From the NCBI RefSeq assembly GCF_000953655.1, contig NZ_LN681225.1, forward strand, positions 760,001 through 824,000: a stretch of 64,000 bases of DNA, read 5' to 3'. This stretch comes from Legionella hackeliae. Its GTDB lineage: Bacteria; Pseudomonadota; Gammaproteobacteria; Legionellales; Legionellaceae. The translations under genes and the position numbers were made by a program. Shown piece by piece: positions 39,371-47,262 of the stretch. The notes below the pieces were generated by a model. The model was not told the origin of the DNA. It saw nothing but the letters and a program-made list of their open reading frames with translations, and did not search any database. Every line of letters starts with the position of its first letter. Positions within the stretch are counted from its first letter, which is position 1.

Positions 39371-40330
39371 ATGACAAAAAAGACTGCCGCCGCCGCCGTT
39401 AAAGAGCAAGAGTATTTTAACAAGCTTCACTGGCCCAAAACTAATTTTAAAGATTTTCTTTTGAGTGATAATAGATGTACTTCTTTGCAGGAGTTGATTG
39501 ATGCTAAACGACTTTATGAACGAAATATGAGCGCGATCGTCAAAAAACCAAATATTAAACTTACACAGGCACATCAAGAAACATTAGAGAGCTTAGATAC
39601 ACAAATTTCTCAATTGACTAGGAAACGAATTCAAGAATTTAAAGTCGTTAGCAATGGCAATATAGAGAAGAAAAAATCTGAATTAAGTGGGGAAGCGATT
39701 ACAGAAGATATTTTAGGTGCCACCAAGGGTTCATCAATTTCTGCTGAAGAGAAGCCAGTTGTTGCTGAAGAGAAGCCAGTTGTTGTTGAAGGTAAACCAG
39801 TTGTTGCTGAAGGGAAACCAACTTTTTCAGGTGAGAATCCAAACGTTTCTAAAGAGAGTTCAACTACAGACCAATTAGCGGAGAAATCCACTAAGGTCGA
39901 GACAGCAATTCGTTCTCTACACCTAAGTAAGATAAATGCTCAGTTAGATCTCCTTGAAAAGAAAAAAGATCAACTGAAAAAATATCCGGATGCTTTCAAC
40001 GAATTGGATGCAATTATTTCCGGTATAAGAGAAGTTAATAAAAAGTATATTTCTACAGAGATGACTCCTGATGAATATCGTACACAATCTAAAGCTTATT
40101 TATCTAAAGAAAAAGTTGCTAAGTTAGAAGAATTTCGCGGGATTAAACTTAAGAAAGTCGGAGAAGTGCTTTTAAATTTACTGACTCTCATCGCAACAGC
40201 ATTTGTCGGTTACGGTATTGCTGCTGCAATTAAAGGCGATTTGACTTTATTTAGATTAAATACAGATTCTATTAATAAGGTTAATAAGCTGGGCACAGAA
40301 ATTGAAACAAGCTTTGCTCCGCCCGTTTAA
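39371..40330 (+). CDS. Orphan with tandem EKPVV repeats and the FRG membrane module
   Basis: Unrecognised protein. I choose ATG 39371 because AGGAG lies seven bases ahead; an in-frame GTG at 39311 has no ribosome site. The product has 319 residues. Four seven-residue repeats (EEKPVVA type, 39743-39826) sit in an acidic linker near residues 125-152. The helical C-terminal half ends in a module shared with the protein at 32777-33784: DEYRTQS, LEEFRGIKL, a hydrophobic stretch ending GYGIAAAI, then DSINKVNKLGTEIE. The gene is AT-rich like the other orphans. No PmrA-type box of the right geometry is upstream. Confidence 0.6.
   Translation: MTKKTAAAAVKEQEYFNKLHWPKTNFKDFLLSDNRCTSLQELIDAKRLYERNMSAIVKKPNIKLTQAHQETLESLDTQISQLTRKRIQEFKVVSNGNIEKKKSELSGEAITEDILGATKGSSISAEEKPVVAEEKPVVVEGKPVVAEGKPTFSGENPNVSKESSTTDQLAEKSTKVETAIRSLHLSKINAQLDLLEKKKDQLKKYPDAFNELDAIISGIREVNKKYISTEMTPDEYRTQSKAYLSKEKVAKLEEFRGIKLKKVGEVLLNLLTLIATAFVGYGIAAAIKGDLTLFRLNTDSINKVNKLGTEIETSFAPPV
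39743..39826 (+). repeat. Four 21-bp tandem repeats within the orphan gene
   Basis: Imperfect copies of GCTGAAGAGAAGCCAGTTGTT, encoding EEKPVVA-like heptads. The copies have diverged enough (GTTGAAGG, GCTGAAGGG) to show they are not very recent. Confidence 0.75.
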
Positions 40331-40339
40331 TTATCCTCT

Positions 40340-40378
40340 AAACTGATCTGAGCTTCAGTTCAGATCAGTTTATTTTAA
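40340..40378 (+). terminator. Rho-independent terminator
   Basis: A perfect 12-bp stem, AAACTGATCTGA / TCAGATCAGTTT, with an eight-base loop and then TATTTTAA, ten bases after the stop codon of the orphan gene. Confidence 0.75.
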
Positions 40379-40457
40379 CCCTACAAATTGTTCTAGTTGG
40401 CGTACCCAATATTTAAGAGTACAATTTGCTCTTTCCTATTCCAGCCTTTGCGTACTA

Positions 40458-42221
40458 ATGAAAAAAAAGCTTCACGGTAAAACAGGCCTCCTGTATAGAC
40501 GGTTGTTGTCTTATGTGAAACCCTTTTGGCCTATTTTATTGCTTGGTATTTTTGCGAACGTCTTGTATTCCACCATTGACGCCGGATTTACTTACATGAT
40601 GCGTCCTTTTTTAGATAAAGGCTTCATCGATGTTGATATGGCTTTTGTCCGCAAGATTCCTATGATTGTTCTTTTAGGGATTACCATTCGGGGCCTGGTA
40701 AGTTCTGCGGGTAGCTATTGTATGACTTGGGTGGCGCGCTCGGTTGTCAAAGTATTACGACAAGGAGTTTTTGCTCATATCATAAGACTCCCTGCTGACT
40801 ACTATGATGAGGCAACCTCAGGACAATTATTATCAAAAATTCTTTATGACGTTGAGCAGGTCGCTCAAGTGAGCGCTGATGCCTTGACGGATTTTGTGCA
40901 AAATACCTGTCTTGTCATTGGTTTGTTAATTGTGATGTTAGTCATTAACTGGCAATTATCGTTGATGTTTTTACTAACAATCCCTTTTGTCGGACTGATA
41001 GTCAACTATACGAACAAACGAGTTCGGCGCAGTAGTCATAAAGTGCAAAAATCTATGGGAGAAGTCACTGAAATTGCCGGTGAAGTGATTGACGGTTATC
41101 AAGTGGTTAGAATTTTTGGCGGTGCGCAATACGAGATTGAAAAGTTTAATAAGGCCACAGAAACCTCACGTAAAAATGATATGAAAGTTGCTGTAAGCAA
41201 GGCAATCAATGTGTCTGGTGTACAGTTTGTTATTGCTATTGGGATTGCAGCAATTATTCTTGCTGCTATTCAATTAGCCACAGTAATTACTATTACGGCT
41301 GGATCTTTTTTAGCCATTATTGCTGCAATGTTGCAATTGATTAAACCTATGAAAACCTTGACCACACTGAATGCAACAATCCAGCGAGGGCTGGCAGGGG
41401 CAGAAAGTGTATTTGAATTGCTGGATAAACCTATCGAAAATGAACAAGGGAAGCAACTTACTCAAAAAGCAAAGGGTGCAATTGAGTTTGATAAAGTCAG
41501 TTATGCTTATCGTAAAGGCCAAACAGTATTGCACGATGTAAGTTTTACCGTGGCGGAAGGAGAAACAGTGGCCTTAGTAGGGCATTCTGGCAGTGGGAAA
41601 ACTACTATTGCTAGCCTGTTACCTCGTTTCTATGAGCTTAATCAAGGTTGTATACGGCTGGACGGTGAATCCATTGCTAATTTATCACTCAGTAGTTTGC
41701 GAGCACAAATTGCTTTGGTCAGCCAGCATGTTACTTTATTTAATGATACTTTAGCCAACAACATTGCTTATGGATGCCCTAATGCATCGCGTGAGCAAAT
41801 AATTCATGCAGCTAAACTGGCGTTCGCCGATGAATTTATTCAACGCTTACCGTTAGGCTATGACACTAAAATTGGTGAAAATGGGGTATTGTTGTCAGGA
41901 GGACAACGCCAGCGGCTCGCTATTGCAAGAGCTATCTTAAAAGATGCACCTATTTTAATACTTGATGAAGCCACTTCTGCTTTAGATAGTGAGTCTGAAC
42001 GCTATATTCAAGCGGCATTAGAGCAAATAATGCGAAATCGTACTACTGTCGTAATTGCACACAGATTGTCCACTATCAAACGGGCTGACAAGATTATTGT
42101 CATGAATCAAGGGAAAATTGTTGAACAGGGTAATCACCAGACATTGCTTGCTTTGGATGGATATTATGCTCAACTATATGGTACCCAAAAATTCGGTATT
42201 GAACATGAAGTGCTTGCTTAA
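40458..42221 (+). CDS. msbA: Lipid A export ABC transporter MsbA
   Basis: ABC exporter that flips lipid A-core across the inner membrane; it is active as a homodimer. The 587 residues combine six membrane helices (1-310) with an ATPase domain: Walker A GHSGSGKTT, signature LSGGQRQRLAIARAI, Walker [13 protein letters not shown] and H-loop IAHRLSTI. The neighbouring lpxK, 26 bp downstream, is the classic msbA-lpxK pairing and settles the assignment against other exporters. Confidence 0.95.
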   Translation: MKKKLHGKTGLLYRRLLSYVKPFWPILLLGIFANVLYSTIDAGFTYMMRPFLDKGFIDVDMAFVRKIPMIVLLGITIRGLVSSAGSYCMTWVARSVVKVLRQGVFAHIIRLPADYYDEATSGQLLSKILYDVEQVAQVSADALTDFVQNTCLVIGLLIVMLVINWQLSLMFLLTIPFVGLIVNYTNKRVRRSSHKVQKSMGEVTEIAGEVIDGYQVVRIFGGAQYEIEKFNKATETSRKNDMKVAVSKAINVSGVQFVIAIGIAAIILAAIQLATVITITAGSFLAIIAAMLQLIKPMKTLTTLNATIQRGLAGAESVFELLDKPIENEQGKQLTQKAKGAIEFDKVSYAYRKGQTVLHDVSFTVAEGETVALVGHSGSGKTTIASLLPRFYELNQGCIRLDGESIANLSLSSLRAQIALVSQHVTLFNDTLANNIAYGCPNASREQIIHAAKLAFADEFIQRLPLGYDTKIGENGVLLSGGQRQRLAIARAILKDAPILILDEATSALDSESERYIQAALEQIMRNRTTVVIAHRLSTIKRADKIIVMNQGKIVEQGNHQTLLALDGYYAQLYGTQKFGIEHEVLA

Positions 42222-42247
42222 TATCACAGTAAATTTTGTGACTAAGT

Positions 42248-43237
42248 ATGAATAGTTCACAGTATTTCTCATTATCTATTGACGCGCTATGGTATAAAAA
42301 ACATCCAATACGTTGGTTACTGTGGCCAATAGCGCAATGTTATAAATTAATTACCTCTATTCGACGCTTCTATTTACTTCATTTTCGCCAACAACACTTT
42401 CCCGTACCCATTATTGTTGTTGGTAATTTAACGGTGGGAGGCGTTGGTAAAACGCCACTAGTTATTACTCTGGCAAAAAATATGTGTGCTAAAGGATTGC
42501 GAGTGGGAATAGTTAGTCGAGGTTATGGGGCAACGCTTAAGCAATTTCCCCATGAAGTATCTTCTTCTGACGACGCCTTATTGGTTGGGGATGAGCCTTT
42601 GTTGATAGCTCGGAAAACAAACTGTCCTGTTGTTATCGCTCCTAAACGAACCCAGGCCGTTCAGTATCTGCTTGATAAACATCAAAGCGAAATTATCATT
42701 AGCGATGACGGGTTACAACATTATGCGATGGGACGCGCAGTGGAGATTGTGGTTATCGATGGGGTACGAGGGCTTGGTAATGAATTGTGTTTACCTGCAG
42801 GCCCTTTACGTGAATCATCTAAGAGACTACAAAAAGCGGACTTCATTGTTATTAACGGTGATGAGCAGAAGCAAGGTTATTCTATGAGTCTTACACCTGG
42901 AAGTTTGACACACCTCTTAACAGGCCAGAAAATTAGCAAAGAGTCTCTTACTGCACCAGTTGCTGCTGTGGCAGCTATCGGTCATCCACAACGCTTTTTT
43001 ACAACCTTGCATAATCTTGGAATATCATTTAAAAAGTATCCATTTCCGGATCATCACCATTTTCAGCCACATGAGCTACAATTCAGGGAAAAGATAGTAG
43101 TGATGACAGAAAAAGATGCAGTCAAATGTCAATCTTTTGCCGCAAACTCCTGGTATTTTTTACCCGTTGAAGCAACGCTGAGCGAGTCATTTTGGCATGC
43201 ATTATGGTCACATAAACAATTACAAGGCTATATTTAA
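42248..43237 (+). CDS. lpxK: Tetraacyldisaccharide 4'-kinase
   Basis: Inner-membrane kinase that phosphorylates the 4' position of the lipid A disaccharide. The 329 residues include a hydrophobic N-terminal stretch, the Walker A-like loop NLTVGGVGKTP (about residues 61-71), VSRGYGA, the DDGLQHY motif with catalytic Asp, and GPLRES. The next gene starts one base after its stop codon. Confidence 0.96.
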   Translation: MNSSQYFSLSIDALWYKKHPIRWLLWPIAQCYKLITSIRRFYLLHFRQQHFPVPIIVVGNLTVGGVGKTPLVITLAKNMCAKGLRVGIVSRGYGATLKQFPHEVSSSDDALLVGDEPLLIARKTNCPVVIAPKRTQAVQYLLDKHQSEIIISDDGLQHYAMGRAVEIVVIDGVRGLGNELCLPAGPLRESSKRLQKADFIVINGDEQKQGYSMSLTPGSLTHLLTGQKISKESLTAPVAAVAAIGHPQRFFTTLHNLGISFKKYPFPDHHHFQPHELQFREKIVVMTEKDAVKCQSFAANSWYFLPVEATLSESFWHALWSHKQLQGYI

Positions 43238-43238
43238 G

Positions 43239-44210
43239 ATGAAAGTACGATGGCAGCTGTGGTTTCTATACTTTGTATTATTCGCCGGAAGCGTTAACAC
43301 CCTTGCAGCAACCGCAGAGCCTGAGGCTAGTCCGGTTGAAAATAAAATTCTTTCACTTAACGCTGTACAAGGAGATTGGGTATTCTCAGGCACCGTGAGC
43401 AATGAAAGTGGTGAGCGTTATAGTTACTATTTTCAAATGCATCGCAAGGATTCCCAATTTCATGCTGTTGCGGCTCTTATAGATAGTCAAACAAAAAGTC
43501 TTTTATTGTTTGAAGAGAATAATGCTGTTATTGAAAAACCTGACTTGAGCAACTGGCACGTCGGGCATGCCTTTTTACAATTCAATCCTATTAATAATAG
43601 TTGGGTCTTTGGTATAAAAACCAAAGATAAAAAAGGATTTAATTTTAAAGCCGATATGTTAAGAGCAGAACAAAACACACCCACCATCCAAGATCTTCGT
43701 TCTGGTGTGGAACTATTAGTTAGTCAAACAGGACGTTTAAATGGTCATTTGCACACCGGTGTGGATAGTTCAGAGCAATTTGTGACGGCACCTAAAGCTT
43801 GGTTTAGGCAAATTTGGGTAAGCAAGCCCCAAGACTCGTTACATCCTTTCACTGGTGTATTATGTCAGTTTAATGATGGCAGCGGCTTTTACGCTGTTAA
43901 TTTGCAGGAGACAGATGCATGGCGAGGTGCTGTGGCTGGATGGCGAAATGCTCAAGGCGTCCCCGTGTCGATGTCACAATTTGTAACCATTAAAGAAACA
44001 AAAGAAGGTCTGTGGAATATTCAGGTCGCCTCTCCAAAAGTAAACCTGCTATTACAGGATGTTCTTGCTAAAGAAAATGAACCCCATCATCTTATTGCAG
44101 GTGTTACCAATGATTTAATGCCAGGATTTTGTACGATTAGTAAAGATGAAATCGGACAGAAAATTTTGCCAGATGCTTTAAAGTTAGCTGTCATGGCGAA
44201 CGCACACTGA
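43239..44210 (+). CDS. Secreted protein cotranscribed with lpxK, possibly lipocalin-like
   Basis: A 323-residue exported protein that I do not recognise with certainty. From ATG 43239 it opens with a signal peptide (MKVRWQLWFLYFVLFAGSVNTLAAT). An in-frame ATG at 43197 would overlap lpxK and bury the signal. The mature part is rich in beta strands and aromatic residues (GDWVFSGTVSNESGERYSYYFQMHR, AWFRQIWV) and loosely recalls AttH/CrtC lipocalin-type domains; that is a weak guess. It lies one base after lpxK, so a link to the envelope or lipid A is plausible. Confidence 0.6.
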   Translation: MKVRWQLWFLYFVLFAGSVNTLAATAEPEASPVENKILSLNAVQGDWVFSGTVSNESGERYSYYFQMHRKDSQFHAVAALIDSQTKSLLLFEENNAVIEKPDLSNWHVGHAFLQFNPINNSWVFGIKTKDKKGFNFKADMLRAEQNTPTIQDLRSGVELLVSQTGRLNGHLHTGVDSSEQFVTAPKAWFRQIWVSKPQDSLHPFTGVLCQFNDGSGFYAVNLQETDAWRGAVAGWRNAQGVPVSMSQFVTIKETKEGLWNIQVASPKVNLLLQDVLAKENEPHHLIAGVTNDLMPGFCTISKDEIGQKILPDALKLAVMANAH

Positions 44211-44215
44211 ATCAG

Positions 44216-45430
44216 TTAGACAGTATTTTTCTCAGGTAGAAAAAGTGCCAAACTCGCTGCAATGAGGAGGCTGATAGGAACAACTAATAATGCAGCTTGA
44301 TAGGCTTCTAATGGTGTTTTTTGATTAAATTCATCCAGAAGAAAACCGACTAAAGGTTGCAACAAAGGTGCCGTAATCATTGCCAATGTATTAGTAAATC
44401 CGGTGCAAGTGGATAATGATTCACTGGGTGCTAATTCATTTGCGATGGAAAATGCAAGCATGTAGGCCCCACAACAAAGCCCGATCATGAGCATGAAGAA
44501 TCCAAGAATAAATGCATTCGGGAATGGTAAATAAAGTACTATCAAAATGAGTATTGCTGTAGAAAGACAAGAGCCAAGCATTAACGGTCGTCGTTTAAAT
44601 AAGACTGCTAGATAGCCAAAGAGAGGACAGCTCAGTGCTGCTCCGAGAAAAATCATCGAATCTATCGTGCTGGCAAGAATTAAATTACAAGAAAGTTTAA
44701 TTTGAATAAAAGGGACTGCCCACATCGCTCCAAAAACAGTAATCACAGTAAAGCTTAACCCTACAAATAATCCGTTAAGCCAGGCAAGACTACTCGTGAA
44801 AATTTGGCCGATTTGCTCACCAAACTTAACAGGGGAAGATGTTTTTGCATAATCGGGAATAGATTGCCAACTGCAAAAAGCAATACCAAGACCAACGAAG
44901 GTGGCTCCATTAAGAAAACTTCGCCAACCCCATTGAGAAACCATTGCTCCAATACTTATCATGCCAAACATGGTGGCAAGAAAACCGAGCGTTTCTGATA
45001 GGCCAATCATAAAACCAAATTGTCGTAATGGAAAATGCTGCCGCAATAAATGAGATAAACCAACAAAAGCAAAGGCTGAACCTGTGCCAATAATCATTCT
45101 TCCCAGAATCAAAAAAGGAAGGCTGTAACTGTGAGCAAAGAAAAAACAACCAAGACCACATAATGCAGCACTGGATGTTAATAATACACGGGTATTTTTG
45201 CTATCAAACAGTAGCCCCACCGGGATTTGCAAGCTAGTATATACATAGTAAAAGGAACTGCCTAAAATTCCAGCCATCAATGCAGAAAGATGCATTTCAT
45301 GCATGATGCTACCTATGATAACTCCAGAAGATAACTGCAGAAAAAACTGGAACAAAACAAAGGAAACACCTATTAACCAAATGCCGTAGCGCTCTACCGT
45401 TTTTACAAAGGGAATACTAGCAGGAGTCAT
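44216..45430 (-). CDS. MFS permease of unknown substrate
   Basis: A 404-residue major facilitator transporter with 12 hydrophobic spans. The loop 2-3 motif is GLLFDSKNTRVLL and motif B-like LILGRMIIGTGSAFAFVG follows. It belongs to the small-solute MFS group common in Legionella, but I cannot name the substrate. It is divergent from oxyR with 119 bp between them, and convergent with the lpxK operon, where only five bases separate the stops. Confidence 0.8.
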   Translation of the reverse strand: MTPASIPFVKTVERYGIWLIGVSFVLFQFFLQLSSGVIIGSIMHEMHLSALMAGILGSSFYYVYTSLQIPVGLLFDSKNTRVLLTSSAALCGLGCFFFAHSYSLPFLILGRMIIGTGSAFAFVGLSHLLRQHFPLRQFGFMIGLSETLGFLATMFGMISIGAMVSQWGWRSFLNGATFVGLGIAFCSWQSIPDYAKTSSPVKFGEQIGQIFTSSLAWLNGLFVGLSFTVITVFGAMWAVPFIQIKLSCNLILASTIDSMIFLGAALSCPLFGYLAVLFKRRPLMLGSCLSTAILILIVLYLPFPNAFILGFFMLMIGLCCGAYMLAFSIANELAPSESLSTCTGFTNTLAMITAPLLQPLVGFLLDEFNQKTPLEAYQAALLVVPISLLIAASLALFLPEKNTV

Positions 45431-45549
45431 TAATTATTACGATGTATTAAAAAAAGGCTGACTATACACAACTTTGATTGGATTGGGTATATCATAGAAA
45501 TATTAGATAATAATTATGCTATGCATATGCTTTATTATTGTGAGAAAGG

Positions 45550-46458
45550 ATGAATTTACGCGACCTGCATTATTTTGTTGTTTTGGCAGAGGTAATGCAT
45601 TTTGGCGAAGCTGCAAAGCGCTGCCATATAAGCCAACCTACTTTGAGTATGCAAATTAAAAAGCTAGAAGATGAGCTCGGTCTTTTACTTTTTGAACGCA
45701 ATAACAAACAAGTCATGCTTACAGAGGGTGGGCGAGCAATTCTTGGAAGAGTGCAACGAATACTCACCCAAGTTGCAGAGATGAAAGACGTTGCTCGTCA
45801 GGCGTCAGACCCTTTTAGTGGCGAATTGCATTTAGGGGTTATTCCAACGTTGGCTCCTTATTTACTTCCCCATGTAATGCCTGCTATTCAGAGTGCTTTT
45901 CCCAAATTGCGTGTTTGGCTTGTGGAGGAAAAAACGCATCGCTTAATTGAAAAATTAACCAGTGGCCAATTGGATGCAGCTCTCATGGCAACGCCTGTCA
46001 ATGAGGATTTTGCAAGTCAGGTTCTTTTTGATGAGCCCTTCTATTTTGCTTCCACAAATCGGACTGAAAATAAACAAAAAACGGAAATGCAGCTGAGCGA
46101 TTTGGTGAATCAGCAGGTTATGTTACTAGAAGAGGGACATTGTTTACGAGAGCAGGCTATTGCCGTTTGTAAATTAGCTAAAGCAGAGGGAAGAGCGGAT
46201 TTTACAGCCACTAGCTTGGAAACTTTACGCTTTATGGTGGAAACTGGAATGGGAGTAACACTATTGCCTGCATTAGCCGTTTATGAGAATAAGAGGGGGC
46301 TACAATTAAGGTCTTTTGCAAAACCCGCCCCTACTCGTACCATTGCGTTGCATTGGAGGCCTGGCACAGCAAAAAGAGATTGCCTGCAAGCAATTGCCAA
46401 GATCATAACCAGCACGGCCAACCAATTATTAAAGAAAGATACAGTTAATTTATCCTAA
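45550..46458 (+). CDS. oxyR: LysR-type peroxide sensor OxyR
   Basis: Transcription factor of 302 residues that activates peroxide defence when two cysteines form a disulfide. The N-terminal helix-turn-helix (HFGEAAKRCHISQPTLSMQIKKLE) opens as in OxyR. GHCLREQAIAVC holds C198 and C207 with the same spacing as C199/C208 of E. coli OxyR, followed by TSLETLRFMVETGMGVTLLPALAV. Both redox cysteines are thus present. The last nine bases overlap the 3' end of the convergent CsiV-like gene. AAAGG abuts the ATG. Confidence 0.92.
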   Translation: MNLRDLHYFVVLAEVMHFGEAAKRCHISQPTLSMQIKKLEDELGLLLFERNNKQVMLTEGGRAILGRVQRILTQVAEMKDVARQASDPFSGELHLGVIPTLAPYLLPHVMPAIQSAFPKLRVWLVEEKTHRLIEKLTSGQLDAALMATPVNEDFASQVLFDEPFYFASTNRTENKQKTEMQLSDLVNQQVMLLEEGHCLREQAIAVCKLAKAEGRADFTATSLETLRFMVETGMGVTLLPALAVYENKRGLQLRSFAKPAPTRTIALHWRPGTAKRDCLQAIAKIITSTANQLLKKDTVNLS

Positions 46459-46992
46459 TTGATGCACTTTAATAAGTATTCCTGCTTGTGGATGGTCGAG
46501 ATAATAAATATCTCCACCTTTTAAGCGTTGTTTTTGCGAAAAAACAAAGGCAGCGTTACTTGCAGTAGAAAATAACAAGTTTGTATCCAGCAAATAATAA
46601 TTCGAACGACGAACTCTTATTGTACCCTCGACATTCCAACCATCTCTACTAAGTTTTGGAAGTACTATTGCTTGTTGGCTATTAAAAGGTTGAAGCCAGC
46701 TGTAATGTAACAGTACGTGATATTGTGGCTTACGATTTAAGGCCCAGTATTCTTGCCGTAGCTTTGATGTTGAAGCAGGCATTAAATGATAGGGTGTAAT
46801 AGCAGAATTAATTTCTGTCCTTAGAGGGATGCCATGCAGACTGCGGGGAGTTGTCTCATTGAAATCACTAAGTAAAGATGAAGCATTTTGATGAGTAAAA
46901 ACAATTAAATCCACTTGATAAAGCGATGCATTTTTCCCTTGAGCCAGGCATGAAAACAGAATCATGGCTGTTAATATCACTATTCTAGACAT
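46450..46992 (-). CDS. CsiV-like periplasmic protein
   Basis: A 180-residue protein with a signal peptide (cleavage near CLAQGKNA). The mature N-terminus YQVDLIVFTHQ and the later GTIRVRRSNYYLLDTNLLF and KGGDIYYLDHPQAGILIKV are typical of the CsiV family, which in Shewanella and Vibrio is a periplasmic factor with peptidoglycan-binding and envelope roles. It is shorter than the CsiV of other genera. It converges on oxyR. Confidence 0.7.
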   Translation of the reverse strand: MSRIVILTAMILFSCLAQGKNASLYQVDLIVFTHQNASSLLSDFNETTPRSLHGIPLRTEINSAITPYHLMPASTSKLRQEYWALNRKPQYHVLLHYSWLQPFNSQQAIVLPKLSRDGWNVEGTIRVRRSNYYLLDTNLLFSTASNAAFVFSQKQRLKGGDIYYLDHPQAGILIKVHQLG

Positions 46993-47262
46993 GGTTTTTT
47001 TCTTATTTTGAAATTAAAATGAATTTCCTGTGTCAGGATGTTTTGGATTATACACAACTCATTCCAATCCTGTCACGATTTCGAGTTTTTATAAAGCGGT
47101 TACTTATTTTCTTTGCGAATAAACCAGGCAATCCCTCAAGTTTTTTAATCGTGTTCGGATATGGATCTGCTAAGCAAAATACGCAAGGCAAGAAAACACT
47201 AGTTGCCCTTTGGACTATCTCTTTGTTACATTGAGAAATTTTCCGGATATTGAAGTTATATC
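46993..47262. other. Intergenic region before the double-ATPase ABC gene
   Basis: The 270 bp between the CsiV-like gene start and the ABC gene hold no recognisable gene. A 71-codon open frame (47019-47234) has no ribosome site or family signature. The promoters of both flanking divergent genes must lie here. Confidence 0.5.

Noticed and set aside
47019-47234. A 71-codon ORF upstream of the double-ATPase gene
   Set aside because: No ribosome site, no family signature and composition unlike its neighbours; treated as a chance frame in an intergenic region.
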